DNA of 64,000 nt from Geodermatophilus sp. TF02-6. GTDB taxonomy: Bacteria > Actinomycetota > Actinomycetes > Mycobacteriales > Geodermatophilaceae. A program made the translations under genes and the position numbers. The notes below the pieces were generated by a model. The model did no database searches, was not told the origin of the DNA, and saw only the letters and a list, made by a program, of their open reading frames with translations. The stretch spans positions 186,001 through 250,000 of the forward strand of contig NZ_QOHF01000004.1 in assembly GCF_003319115.1 (NCBI RefSeq). The letters are read 5' to 3'. Positions 35,309-43,952 of the stretch are shown piece after piece (position 1 is the first letter of the stretch; the number at the start of each line of letters is the position of its first letter).

Positions 35309-36013
35309 GTGTCCGCACCCATGGCGAGCGCCGCCCGCGGCGTCACCCGCGTGCTCATCCTCGCCGACGCGCCCGTCCTGCGCCGGGGTCTGGTGAGCAT
35401 GGTCAACGAGACCGCCGGCATGCAGTCGGTGGGGACGCCGGGCGAGTTGCGCCGGGCCCTGACCCTGGTCGAGACCGCCCGCCCCGACGCGGTGGTCGTG
35501 GAGCTGGGCCCGGGGCGGGCCGCGACCCTCAACGCCTGCCGCGACCTGCGCCGCCGGTACCCGCGGGTGACGATCGTGGCCCTGGGCACCTCCGAGGACC
35601 CGGCCGTGGTGAACGAGGCCCTGGCCGCCGGCGTCCGCGGGTACCTGATGATCAACACGTCGCCGACCCTGCTCGGCTGGGCCGTCCTGGCCGCCCGCGC
35701 CGGCCGCACGGTGGTCGACCCGCAGATCCGCCGGGTCGAGCCGTCGGCCGCGCCCGCCGCCAAGCCGTTCACCCCCGAGGTGCCGCTGACCCCGCGCGAG
35801 TCCGACGTCCTCGACGAGCTGCTCCAGGGGCAGTCGAACCGGCAGATCGGCCGGAACCTGTTCATCAGCGAGGACACGGTCAAGTCCCACGTCAAGGCCA
35901 TCCTGCGCAAGCTCGGCGCCCGCGACCGGGCGCACGCGGTCTCGCTGGTGCTCTCCTCCCGCAGCCCCGCCTGCACCTGCGGCGCGCACAGCCTCGCCCC
36001 CGCCGAGGCCTGA
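35309..36013 (+). CDS. LuxR-family response-regulator-like transcription factor with atypical receiver
   Basis: 234 residues from GTG 35309. The receiver-like domain (13-125) has the fold pattern, but the phosphoacceptor position reads VVVELGPG with Glu65 in place of Asp, and the acidic pair after the first strand is only Asp20 (ILADAP). The LuxR HTH (about 150-210: LTPRESDVLDELLQGQSNRQIGR, SEDTVKSHVKAIL) is normal. Glu65 suggests phosphate-independent or constitutive activity. No kinase is adjacent. Two Cys (ACTCGA) near the end are unexplained. Confidence 0.82.
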   Translation: MSAPMASAARGVTRVLILADAPVLRRGLVSMVNETAGMQSVGTPGELRRALTLVETARPDAVVVELGPGRAATLNACRDLRRRYPRVTIVALGTSEDPAVVNEALAAGVRGYLMINTSPTLLGWAVLAARAGRTVVDPQIRRVEPSAAPAAKPFTPEVPLTPRESDVLDELLQGQSNRQIGRNLFISEDTVKSHVKAILRKLGARDRAHAVSLVLSSRSPACTCGAHSLAPAEA

Positions 36014-36015
36014 GA

Positions 36016-36071
36016 GAGGACCCCCTGCTCCCCGCCGCTCGCACGCTCGCGGCGGGGCCCTGCAGAGGGCC
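36016..36071 (+). repeat. Intergenic hairpin repeat after the LuxR-type gene
   Basis: Starts 2 bases after the stop. Inner stem CCCCGCCGC (36030-36038) with GCGGCGGGG (36049-36057) is a perfect 9-bp stem around loop TCGCACGCTC. Outer stem CCCTGC / GCAGAGG has one mismatch. Confidence 0.75.
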
Positions 36072-36268
36072 GGTCGGGCCGTCCGCCTCCTCGGCAGCCC
36101 GTCCGGGTGGCTCCTCCCGGCCGCCTGCGGCGGCCGACCGTCCACGGGCCGGTCCTCCCTGACCCCGGGGACCGGCCCCTGGCGTCTTCCCGGGCAGCTG
36201 TCCGCGGACGCCCGCCGGGTCGGCCCGCGGCCGCCGGTGCGTGCGCCGTCCGGTCACTGCCGGCGTCG

Positions 36269-36283
36269 TACTGTCGAACCGCG
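36269..36283 (+). promoter_or_regulatory. Candidate rnhB -10 (TACTGT)
   Basis: TACTGT at 36269-36274 fits TANNNT and ends 9 bases before the rnhB ATG 36284, with no Shine-Dalgarno. A near-leaderless promoter; no -35 match. Confidence 0.35.
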
Positions 36284-37060
36284 ATGGCCCTCCGTTCCGC
36301 TCCCGCTCCCGTCGGGCGAGGCGCCCGCGCCCGACGGGTACCGCCTGCCGACGAGCGCCCCGACGCGCTGTGGGACATGGAGCGCTCGCTGCGCCGCCGG
36401 GGTTTCGCCGCGGTCGCCGGCGCGGACGAGGCCGGCCGCGGCGCCTGCGCCGGGCCCCTGGTGGCGGCCGCGTGCGTGCTGCCCCTCGGGCGGCGTGGCC
36501 GGGTGCCCGGGCTGGCCGACTCCAAGCTGCTGACCGCGGCGACCCGGGACCGGGTCTACGAAGAGGTCGTGGCGCGGGCGGTGTCCTGGTCGGTCGTGGT
36601 GACGCCGGTCGCCGACCTCGACGTCCGCGGCATGCACGTCACCAACATCGAGGCGTTGCGCCGGGCCGTGTGGAGCCTCGACCCCGGCCCGGACTACGTG
36701 CTCACCGACGGCTTCCCGGTCCCGGGGCTGGCCCGCCCGACCCTGGCGGTCTGGAAGGGGGACCGGGTGGCGGCCTGCGTCGCGGCGGCGTCGGTGCTGG
36801 CCAAGGTCACCCGAGACCGGATCATGCTCGACCTGCACGAGTGCTGGCCCGAGTACGACTTCGCCGTCCACAAGGGCTACACCACCGACGCGCACGAGGC
36901 CGCCCTCCGCCGGCACGGACCCTGCCCCGAGCACCGGATGCGGTTCGTCAACGTCGCCCGGGCCCGCGACGCACACGCCGAACGGGGACTCCAGCTGACC
37001 GGCTCGGCCGCCATGGTCGATGATGGGCCCATGCGCCCTGTGTCCGGAGAGCCGCGATGA
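36284..37060 (+). CDS. rnhB: Ribonuclease HII
   Basis: 258 residues from ATG 36284. RNase HII removes misincorporated ribonucleotides and RNA primers. Catalytic residues are in AVAGADEAGRGACAGP (DE pair), LADSKLL, and YVLTDGFPVPG, with VAAASVLAKVTRD as the next box. About 45 N-terminal residues are extra and basic. DUF2469 starts inside its last codon (ATGA at 37057). Confidence 0.94.
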   Translation: MALRSAPAPVGRGARARRVPPADERPDALWDMERSLRRRGFAAVAGADEAGRGACAGPLVAAACVLPLGRRGRVPGLADSKLLTAATRDRVYEEVVARAVSWSVVVTPVADLDVRGMHVTNIEALRRAVWSLDPGPDYVLTDGFPVPGLARPTLAVWKGDRVAACVAAASVLAKVTRDRIMLDLHECWPEYDFAVHKGYTTDAHEAALRRHGPCPEHRMRFVNVARARDAHAERGLQLTGSAAMVDDGPMRPVSGEPR

Positions 37061-37377
37061 GCACCGAGGACCTGGAGAAGTACGAGACCGAGATGGAGCT
37101 GCAGCTCTATCGCGAGTACCGGGACATCGTGCGGCAGTTCACCTACGTGGTGGAGACCGAGCGGCGCTTCTACCTGGCCAACTCCGTCGACCTGCAGGTC
37201 CGCGAGGCCGGGGGCGAGGTCTACTTCGAACTCAAGCTCTCCGACGCGTGGGTGTGGGACATGTACCGGCCCGCGCGCTTCGTGCGCAACGTGCGCGTGC
37301 TGACCTTCAAGGACGTCAACGTCGAGGAGCTCGACAAGCCCGACCTCGAGCTGCCCGGCGGCCCCCGCCTGTCCTGA
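37057..37377 (+). CDS. DUF2469 protein
   Basis: 106 residues from ATG 37057, acidic (STEDLEKYETEMELQLYREYRD, VVETERRFYLANSVDLQVR, YFELKLSDAWVWDMYRPARF). This family is nearly universal in actinobacteria and almost always lies between rnhB and yraN, as here, but its function is unknown. Its translation is coupled with rnhB. Confidence 0.92.
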   Translation: MSTEDLEKYETEMELQLYREYRDIVRQFTYVVETERRFYLANSVDLQVREAGGEVYFELKLSDAWVWDMYRPARFVRNVRVLTFKDVNVEELDKPDLELPGGPRLS

Positions 37378-37441
37378 TGCCCTCCTGATCTCCACGCCAC
37401 GCCGGGGAGGGTGCACCCCTCCGGTGGCGGACGGACCCCGA

Positions 37442-37469
37442 CCGTCCACAGGGCGCACCGCCGTCCACA
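37442..37469. promoter_or_regulatory. Two CCGTCCACA boxes (DnaA-box-like)
   Basis: CCGTCCACA at 37442-37450 and 37461-37469, same orientation, 19 bases apart. They share 7 of 9 bases with the actinobacterial DnaA box TTGTCCACA. They lie in the 116-base gap before yraN. Could bind DnaA weakly or be chance. Confidence 0.25.
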
Positions 37470-37493
37470 GACCGGCCGCAGGCCTGGTGGCAG

Positions 37494-37880
37494 GTGCGGC
37501 TGCGGGACGACGGTCGCCGGGTGCGAACGAGATCGGACCTCGGTGCCCACGGCGAGCGCATCGCCGCCACCTACCTCACCGACCAGGGCCTGCGCGTCCT
37601 CGACCGGAACTGGCGCTGCCGCGACGGTGAGCTCGACATCGTCGCCCGCGAGGGCGACGCGCTCGTCTTCTGCGAGGTCAAGACCCGCCGGGCGGTGGGC
37701 TTCGGTCATCCCGTGGAGGCGGTCGGGCACGCCAAGCAGCGCCGGCTGAGGACGCTGGCCCAGCGCTGGCTGGCCGCCCACACCGAGCACGCGCCCGAGC
37801 TGCGCTTCGACGTCGTCGGCGTGCTGGTGCGGCCGGAGCGTCCCGCGCTGGTCACCCACCTGCGGGCGGCGTTCTCGTGA
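37494..37880 (+). CDS. YraN-family endonuclease-like protein (UPF0102)
   Basis: 128 residues from GTG 37494. Holliday-junction-resolvase-like nuclease fold: GAHGERIAATYLTDQGLRVLDRNWRCRDGELDIVARE, then LVFCEVKTRR. The E..D..ExK metal-binding pattern is kept. Role not established. The GTG start of comM overlaps the stop (GTGA 37877-37880). Confidence 0.9.
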   Translation: MRLRDDGRRVRTRSDLGAHGERIAATYLTDQGLRVLDRNWRCRDGELDIVAREGDALVFCEVKTRRAVGFGHPVEAVGHAKQRRLRTLAQRWLAAHTEHAPELRFDVVGVLVRPERPALVTHLRAAFS

Positions 37881-39397
37881 CGCTGGCGCGGACCTGGTCG
37901 GTCGGGCTGGCCGGGGTGCACGGCGCGGTGGTCGACGTCGAGGTCGACCTGTCCGCCGGCGTGCCGGGCGTGGTCCTCGTCGGGCTGCCGGACGCCGTCG
38001 TCCGCCAGTCGGTCGACCGGGTGCGGGCGGCGGTGGTCAACGCCGGCGGGAGGTGGCCGCTGCGCCGGATCACGATCGGCCTCTCCCCGGCATCGATGCC
38101 CAAGCAGGGCAGCGGGTTCGACCTGGCGCTGGCGGCCGCGGTCCTGGCCGCCGACGGCGCGGTGCCGGCGGAGTCGGTCGGCCGGCTGGTGCTGCTCGGC
38201 GAGCTGGGCCTCGACGGCTCCGTGCGCTCCGTCCGGGGGGTCCTCCCCGCGGTGCTGGCCGCGGCACGGGCCGGGCACGGGACGGTCGTGGTGCCCGCGG
38301 GCAACGCGGAGGAGGCGGCCCTCGTCGACAGCGTCGAGGTGCTGGCCGCCGCGACCCTCGGCGACCTGGTCGCCCACCTGGCCGGTCGTGCGGCGCTGCC
38401 CCGTCACGTCCGGGGCGCCCTGCCCCCGCCCGCTCCCGGGCCGGACCTGGCCGACGTCGTCGGTCAGCCCATCGGCCGCCGCGCGGTCGAGGTGGCGGCC
38501 GCCGGAGGGCACCACCTGTACCTCACCGGGCCACCGGGGGCGGGCAAGACGATGCTCGCCGAGCGCCTGCCGAGCCTGCTGCCCGCGCTCGACGAGCAGG
38601 CGGCCCTGGAGGTCACCGCCATCCACTCGGTGGCCGGCACGCTGCCACCGGGAGCGCCGCTGGTGACCCGCCCGACCTTCGAGGCGCCCCACCACTCGGC
38701 GACGATGGCCGCGCTCGTCGGCGGCGGCTCCGGCCTCATCCGGCCGGGTGCGCTCTGCCGGGCCCACCGCGGGGTCCTCTTCCTCGACGAGGCGCCGGAG
38801 TTCCCGCGGGCGGTGCTCGACACGCTGCGCCAGCCGCTCGAACGCGGCTCGGTCACCATCTCCCGGGCCCGCGGCGCGGCGACCTTCCCGTGCCGGGCGC
38901 AGCTGGTGCTGGCGGCCAACCCGTGCCCCTGCGCCAGCGCCGCCGGCGACGCCGCCTGCACCTGCAGCCCGCTGCAGCGGCGGCGCTACCGGTCCCGGCT
39001 GTCGGGGCCGCTGCTCGACCGCATCGACCTGCGGGTCGACCTGCCGGCGGTCACCCGGGCGGCGTGGCTGGAGGCCGGGGTCACGCCCGAGCCGACGGCC
39101 GCGGTCGCCGCACGGGTCGCCGCGGCCCGCGCCGCCGCGGCCGCGCGGCTGCACGGCACCGGGCTGGTCCTCAACAGCCAGGTCCCGGGGCGGTTGCTGC
39201 GCGAGCGGTGGTCCCCACCGCGGCCGGCGCTGCGCCTGGTCGACCGGGCCCTGGAGCGTGGGGCGCTGTCCGTCCGCGGCTACGACCGGGTGCTGCGGGT
39301 CGCGTGGACGTTGGCCGACCTCGCCGGCCGCGCGGTCCCGGGGGCGGACGACGTCGCCGAGGCCCTCGGCATGCGCCTGCAGCGGGCCGCGGCATGA
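37877..39397 (+). CDS. comM: YifB/ComM-family AAA+ Mg-chelatase-like ATPase
   Basis: 506 residues. N-terminal lon-like S5 fold (GVPGVVLVGLPDAVVRQSVDRVRAAVVNAG), Walker A GPPGAGKTML near 218, Walker B VLFLDEAPEF, CxC cluster (NPCPCASAAGDAACTC) and a C-terminal Mg-chelatase domain (SGPLLDRIDLRVDLP). ComM in proteobacteria drives branch migration during transformation. The actinobacterial role is inferred from its constant pairing with dprA, whose ATG overlaps the stop. Confidence 0.93.
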   Translation: MTLARTWSVGLAGVHGAVVDVEVDLSAGVPGVVLVGLPDAVVRQSVDRVRAAVVNAGGRWPLRRITIGLSPASMPKQGSGFDLALAAAVLAADGAVPAESVGRLVLLGELGLDGSVRSVRGVLPAVLAAARAGHGTVVVPAGNAEEAALVDSVEVLAAATLGDLVAHLAGRAALPRHVRGALPPPAPGPDLADVVGQPIGRRAVEVAAAGGHHLYLTGPPGAGKTMLAERLPSLLPALDEQAALEVTAIHSVAGTLPPGAPLVTRPTFEAPHHSATMAALVGGGSGLIRPGALCRAHRGVLFLDEAPEFPRAVLDTLRQPLERGSVTISRARGAATFPCRAQLVLAANPCPCASAAGDAACTCSPLQRRRYRSRLSGPLLDRIDLRVDLPAVTRAAWLEAGVTPEPTAAVAARVAAARAAAAARLHGTGLVLNSQVPGRLLRERWSPPRPALRLVDRALERGALSVRGYDRVLRVAWTLADLAGRAVPGADDVAEALGMRLQRAAA

Positions 39398-40647
39398 CCG
39401 CGCTGCCGAGCCTGGACGAGGACATCGAGCAGGGGCTGGTCGAACCCGTGGGCCCCGACGGTGACGTCGCTCCCGCGGTGCGCCGGGCCCGGGCCTGGCT
39501 GAGCCGCGCGGCCGAGCCCGGCAGCGTCGCCTTCTGGCGCTTCGTCGAGGACGCCGGCCCGGTGGAGGCGGTGCGCCGGCTGCGGGCCGGTCGAGCGCCC
39601 GACGCCGTCCGGGCCCTGGTGGGGGCGCGCGCCGGCCAGGACGCCTCGCTGGTCGACCTGCAGCGGGCCCGGCGCTGCGGTGCCCGCCTGGTGGTCCCCG
39701 AGGACGACGAGTGGCCCGCCCCCCTGCTGCACTGCCTGACCGTGGCGACGAGCGCGGAGTCCGACGATCCGCGCCAGCAGTCGCCGCGCACCCTCGCACC
39801 GGTGCCGCCGATCGCGCTGTGGGTCCGCGGGGCTGCCCGCCTCGACGAGCTGGCCGACCGGTCCGTGGCCGTGGTCGGTGCCCGGGCGTCGACGGCCTAC
39901 GGCGAGCACGTCGCCGGCGAGCTGGGTCACCAACTGGGGGATCGGGGGTGGACGGTGGTCTCCGGCGGGGCGTACGGCATCGACGCCGCGGCGCACCGGG
40001 GCGCGCTCGCCGCCGGGGCGCCGACCCTCGCGGTGCTCGCCTGCGGCGTCGACCGCGCCTACCCCGCCGCGCACGGCGCGCTGTTCCACCGCATCGCCGA
40101 GGAGGGTCTCCTGGTGAGCGAGTGGCCGCCGACCGCCGCTCCGCACAAGCACCGGTTCCTGGTGCGCAACCGGCTCATCGCCGGGCTGACCCGCGGCACC
40201 GTGGTCGTGGAGGCGGCGGCCCGGTCGGGTGCCCTGGCGACGGCCCGCCGGGCCCAGCGGCTGGGCCGGCAGGTGATGGTGGTCCCCGGCCCGGTCACCT
40301 CCGCCCTGTCCGTGGGCTGCCACGAGCTGCTGCGCGACGCCGAGCTGGGCGCCGTCCTCGTCGCCGATGCGGCGCACGTCGTCGAGGCGGTCGGCCGGCT
40401 GGGAGAGGACCTCGCCGACCCTCCCGAGCGGCCCACCGACCTCCGTGACGGGCTCTCCGACCTGGCGGTCCGGGTGCTCGACGCCTGCCCGGTGCGGGTC
40501 GGGGTGAGCCCCGAGCGGCTGGCCGCGGTGGCCGGCTGCGACGTCCTCGACGTGCTGCGGGTGCTGCCGGCCCTCGAGCTGGCCGACCTCGTGCAGCGCA
40601 CCGACAGCGGCTGGCGGCTGGCCCCACCGCCGGAGGACGGCCGGTGA
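39394..40647 (+). CDS. dprA: DNA-processing protein DprA
   Basis: 417 residues from ATG 39394. The Rossmann-like DprA domain is complete: VAVVGARASTAYGEHVA, VVSGGAYGIDAAAHRGAL, VLACGVDRAYPAAHG, NRLIAGLTRGTVVVEA, and a winged C-terminal domain (SPERLAAVAGCDVLDVLRVL). It loads RecA on incoming single strands in transformable bacteria. An N-terminal SAM-like part covers residues 1-110. The region between Leu and Arg (SAESDDPRQQSPRT) is an unusual insertion. Confidence 0.93.
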   Translation: MTALPSLDEDIEQGLVEPVGPDGDVAPAVRRARAWLSRAAEPGSVAFWRFVEDAGPVEAVRRLRAGRAPDAVRALVGARAGQDASLVDLQRARRCGARLVVPEDDEWPAPLLHCLTVATSAESDDPRQQSPRTLAPVPPIALWVRGAARLDELADRSVAVVGARASTAYGEHVAGELGHQLGDRGWTVVSGGAYGIDAAAHRGALAAGAPTLAVLACGVDRAYPAAHGALFHRIAEEGLLVSEWPPTAAPHKHRFLVRNRLIAGLTRGTVVVEAAARSGALATARRAQRLGRQVMVVPGPVTSALSVGCHELLRDAELGAVLVADAAHVVEAVGRLGEDLADPPERPTDLRDGLSDLAVRVLDACPVRVGVSPERLAAVAGCDVLDVLRVLPALELADLVQRTDSGWRLAPPPEDGR

Positions 40648-40707
40648 CGCACCAGTGACGGCAGGGGAGGGCGGGGTGGGGCGCGGCTCAGGGGCCGGCG
40701 CGGCTGC

Positions 40708-40742
40708 TTGACCCCCACCGGACCGCGTCGGACCGTTCCCGG
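40708..40742 (+). promoter_or_regulatory. Leaderless promoter of xerC
   Basis: TTGACC (40708-40713), 17 bases, GACCGT (40731-40736), then 6 bases to the GTG at 40743, the distance expected when the transcript starts at the start codon. No Shine-Dalgarno is present. A good match for an actinobacterial housekeeping, leaderless promoter, weak only in the first -10 base. Confidence 0.6.
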
Positions 40743-41678
40743 GTGACCGCCCGTACCGCCGACGCGCGCGCCGCGCTGCCGCCGCCGCTGGCCGAGGCGC
40801 TGGCCGGCTACGAGGAGCACCTGCGCTCACAGCGGGACCTGTCCGAGCACACCGTGCGCGCCTACGTCGGTGACGCCGTCTGGCTGCTGGACCACCTCGT
40901 CCGGCGCGGTGGCGGGCGCGTCGACGACCTCGACCTGGCGACCCTGCGCAGCTGGCTGGCGCAGGGCCGCACCCGCGGCGCCGGGCGGGCCACCACCGCC
41001 CGCCGGGCCGCCGCGGCCCGCTCGTTCACCGGCTGGGCGCGGCGGGCCGGGCTGAGCCCCGAGGACGTCGGCCTGCGGCTGGTCAGTCCGAAGGCGCACC
41101 GCACCCTGCCCGACGTGCTCGCCCCCGACCAGGCGCGGACGGTGGTGGAGTCGGCCGCCGGTGCCGAGGAGCCGGTCGGCCTGCGCGACGCCCTCGTCCT
41201 CGAGCTGCTCTACGCCAGCGGCATCCGGGTCAGCGAACTGGTCGGGCTCGACGTGGACGACGTCGACCGCGGCCGGCGGCTGCTGCGCGTGCTCGGCAAG
41301 GGACGCAAGGAGCGCAGCGCGCCCTACGGTGCCCCGGCCGAGCGGGCCCTGGACGCCTGGCTCACCCGCGGCCGGCCCGCCCTGGTCACCGACCGGTCCG
41401 GGCCGGCGCTGCTGCTCGGGGTGCGCGGACGCCGCCTCGACCCCCGGGAGGCCCGGCGCACCGTGCACGCGGCCGTGGCGGCCGCCCCCGGTGCCCCCGA
41501 CATCGGTCCGCACGGGCTGCGGCACTCCGCGGCCACGCACGTGCTCGAGGGCGGCGCCGACCTGCGCTCGGTCCAGGAGCTGCTCGGCCACGCCAGCCTC
41601 GCGACCACCCAGATCTACACGCACGTGACCGTGGAGCGGCTCCGGGCCGTCCACGCCCAAGCGCACCCGCGCGCCTGA
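40743..41678 (+). CDS. xerC: Tyrosine recombinase XerC
   Basis: 311 residues from GTG 40743. SAM-like N-terminal core-binding domain ([19 protein letters not shown]), then the catalytic domain with Arg ([10 protein letters not shown], about 162), HGLRHS (His257, Arg260), GHASL (His283) and nucleophile Tyr292 (QIYTHV). All five catalytic residues are intact. It resolves chromosome dimers at dif with XerD. The location after dprA is standard for actinobacterial xerC. Confidence 0.94.
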   Translation: MTARTADARAALPPPLAEALAGYEEHLRSQRDLSEHTVRAYVGDAVWLLDHLVRRGGGRVDDLDLATLRSWLAQGRTRGAGRATTARRAAAARSFTGWARRAGLSPEDVGLRLVSPKAHRTLPDVLAPDQARTVVESAAGAEEPVGLRDALVLELLYASGIRVSELVGLDVDDVDRGRRLLRVLGKGRKERSAPYGAPAERALDAWLTRGRPALVTDRSGPALLLGVRGRRLDPREARRTVHAAVAAAPGAPDIGPHGLRHSAATHVLEGGADLRSVQELLGHASLATTQIYTHVTVERLRAVHAQAHPRA

Positions 41679-41692
41679 GAGGACCGCCGTCC

Positions 41693-42592
41693 GTGTCTGA
41701 GAGAGTTGCCGTGCGCGCCACCGGATCGCGCACCACCGTCCCCACCCCGAGGCCGCCGACCGCCGGTCTCCGACAGCCGGGAGCGCAGACAGTGCCCGAG
41801 GCCACCATCGACCGGCTCGACGAGACCCGCGACGACGCCGACGCCGCGCTGGCCGAGCTGTGGGCCGACTACGTCACCGACCGTGACCCGGCGCTGCGGG
41901 ACCGGCTGATCCTGCACTACGCGCCGCTGGTCAAGTACGTCGCCGGGCGCGTGGGCAGCGGCCTGCCGGCGCACGTCGAGCAGGCCGACCTGGTCTCCTA
42001 CGGCACCTTCGGGCTGATCGACGCGATCACCCGTTACCAACCCTCGCGGGAGGTGAAGTTCGAGAGCTACGCGATGGCGCGCATCCGCGGGGCGATCATC
42101 GACGAGCTGCGCAGCACCGACTGGATCCCGCGGTCGGTGCGGATGCGGGCCCGCCAGTACGAGCGGACCGTCGCCGCCCTGGAGAGCCGGCTGCAGCGCA
42201 GCCCCACCGAGGAGGAGGTGGCCGCGGAGATGGACATGGACGTCGAGGAGGTCCGCAGGTTCCTCGGCCAGCTCTCGCTGGTCAACGTCGTCGCCCTCGA
42301 CGAGCTGCTCTCCGACGACGAGGGCGGCGCCCCTCGGCTGGTCGACACGCTGCAGGACACCCGGGCGTTGGACCCGCAGGCCGTGGCCGAGCACGGCGAG
42401 GCCCGTCAGCTGCTGGCCCGCGCGGTCGAGCAGCTGCCCGAGAGGGAGAAGGTCGTGGTCAGCCTCTACTACTTCGAGGGCCTGACCCTGGCCGACATCG
42501 GCCGCGTGCTCGGCGTCACCGAGAGCCGCATCTGCCAGCTGCACACCAAGGCCGTCCTGCACCTGCGCTCCAAGCTGGCCGACATCGCGTGA
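41693..42592 (+). CDS. FliA/WhiG-type alternative sigma factor
   Basis: 299 residues from GTG 41693 (AGAGGA site upstream at 41676). Region 2 ([66 protein letters not shown]), region 3 ([21 protein letters not shown]) and region 4 ([36 protein letters not shown]) match the FliA/WhiG family. The family drives motility or sporulation genes. In Geodermatophilaceae a flagellar role is likely. The N-terminal 33 residues are variable. Confidence 0.93.
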   Translation: MSERVAVRATGSRTTVPTPRPPTAGLRQPGAQTVPEATIDRLDETRDDADAALAELWADYVTDRDPALRDRLILHYAPLVKYVAGRVGSGLPAHVEQADLVSYGTFGLIDAITRYQPSREVKFESYAMARIRGAIIDELRSTDWIPRSVRMRARQYERTVAALESRLQRSPTEEEVAAEMDMDVEEVRRFLGQLSLVNVVALDELLSDDEGGAPRLVDTLQDTRALDPQAVAEHGEARQLLARAVEQLPEREKVVVSLYYFEGLTLADIGRVLGVTESRICQLHTKAVLHLRSKLADIA

Positions 42593-43012
42593 TCCCGTGC
42601 TCCTCGATGCACCCGCTGCCACCGGTTCGGCCAGGGGAGGCGTTCGGAGCGGCCTCCGCCCGGCCCGGTCGATGACCGCGGCGATGCCCGAACCGCGGTG
42701 GTCGACGCTGTCGCGCTGGCTCCAGCGGCCCGGCGTCTCCTGCTGCTGGTCGAGTGGGATCGGCTCGGGGACCACACCGTCGGGCGTGGCTCCGCCGGCC
42801 ACCAACGGTGGGAGGCGCTGCTCCGCTCCTCCCACACCCCTTCCCACGGTCGAGCACCTCCACGAGGTCCCCGGCGCCGTCCCCGTCCGTGGCAGCAGCA
42901 ACGCCGGTGTCGCGGCCGGACACCGGCTGGACCTGCGACGGGTACGGACGGTGCCCGCGGGCTGGAACGGATCCCCGCGGCGCGGGTGGGCGCAGGAAGG
43001 ACCCGATGCGGC
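42593..43012. other. 420 bases without a recognisable gene
   Basis: Both strands are open over long stretches, but the translations are Arg/Pro/Ser-rich and show none of the codon periodicity of the neighbours. No homology, repeat copy or clear promoter is seen. It lies between the sigma factor and the MntA-HepT fusion, and may hold decayed sequence. An AGGAAGG at 42994-43000 may be the ribosome-binding site of the fusion gene. Confidence 0.4.
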
Positions 43013-43849
43013 ATGGGACATGCGCGTGTGGGAGGCGTGCGGCGCGACGACGGTGTCCAGGCGGCCGGCGTCGACCGCGAGCGACTGGTCGCCGCGCTGC
43101 GCGCCGCGGGGGCGCGCTTCGCGTACGTGCACGGCAGTCGCGTCCACGGGTCCCCGCGGGCGGCGTCGGACCTCGACGTCGCGGCCTGGTTCGACGATCC
43201 GGACAGCCGTCCGTGGACGCTGGACCTCCCCGACGTCGTCGACCTGGTCGCGCTCGACCGCCTGCCGCTCGATGTCGCCGGCCGGGTGGCCGTGGACGGC
43301 GCCCTGCTGTTCGACGACGACCCGCCCGCGCGCGTGCGATGGGAGGCCGACACCCGGCTGCGCTACTTCGACGAGGTGTGGCGCCGCAGAGCGGCCAACC
43401 GGGACTTCCTCGCGGCCCGGCGGATGGTTGACGTCGAACGCGTCGTCGCGCTGCTGCGTCGCCTCGACGTGGAGGTCGCCTACCTGCAGGCACGGGCGGC
43501 GCAGGACCGGGTCGCGCTGCGCGCCGACGAGGAGCGCCTGAGTGGCCTCAAGTACCGCTTCGTGACGGCTCTGGAGACGCTGGTCGACATCGCGCAGCAC
43601 CTGTGCGCCTCCGAGGGCTGGGGCCCCCCGCGGTCCAACGCGGACAGCGTCCGGCTCCTCGGCGCCCAGGCGGTCGTCCACGACGCGCTGGCGGTGCGGT
43701 TCGCCGCTGCCGTCGGCTTCCACAACGTGCTCGCGCACCAGTACGCCGAGGTGGACGACGACCGGGTGGTCGCCAACCTCGACGACGTCGGTGACCTCGT
43801 GCGCTTCATCGAGCTGACGTCGCGCTGGGTCGCGGCCCGTCAGGACTGA
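43013..43849 (+). CDS. MntA-HepT-type nucleotidyltransferase/HEPN fusion
   Basis: 278 residues from ATG 43013 (later GTGs at 43028 and 43037 are possible). Residues about 20-130 are a minimal nucleotidyltransferase: YVHGSRVHGSPRAASDLDVA with GS at 41-42 and the D-x-D pair Asp53 and Asp55. Residues about 140-278 are a HepT/DUF86 HEPN domain ending GFHNVLAHQYAEVDDDRVV. Separate mntA and hepT genes form type VII toxin-antitoxin pairs, where MntA AMPylates the HepT tyrosine. Here both are one chain. The HEPN R-x4-H-x-Y motif has His237 instead of Arg; His242 and Tyr244 remain. Confidence 0.75.
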   Translation: MGHARVGGVRRDDGVQAAGVDRERLVAALRAAGARFAYVHGSRVHGSPRAASDLDVAAWFDDPDSRPWTLDLPDVVDLVALDRLPLDVAGRVAVDGALLFDDDPPARVRWEADTRLRYFDEVWRRRAANRDFLAARRMVDVERVVALLRRLDVEVAYLQARAAQDRVALRADEERLSGLKYRFVTALETLVDIAQHLCASEGWGPPRSNADSVRLLGAQAVVHDALAVRFAAAVGFHNVLAHQYAEVDDDRVVANLDDVGDLVRFIELTSRWVAARQD

Positions 43850-43952
43850 CTGTGAGCACGGTCACGAGCGGGAGGAGGTCGCGGCCCAGGTCCGGTCGAG
43901 GCGCCACGGGCACGCATCCAGCGGCACGGCAGGAGCAGGGCAGCGACCCGAC

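Noticed and set aside
37442-37469. Chromosomal replication origin
   Set aside because: Only two weak DnaA-like boxes; no dnaA, dnaN or AT-rich unwinding region nearby.
40743-41678. Integrase of a mobile element
   Set aside because: The tyrosine recombinase sits in the conserved dprA-xerC-sigma order and matches XerC; no att sites or phage genes flank it.
42597-43541. Several overlapping open frames before the MntA-HepT gene
   Set aside because: Arg/Pro/Ser-rich translations without homology or codon bias; treated as non-coding.
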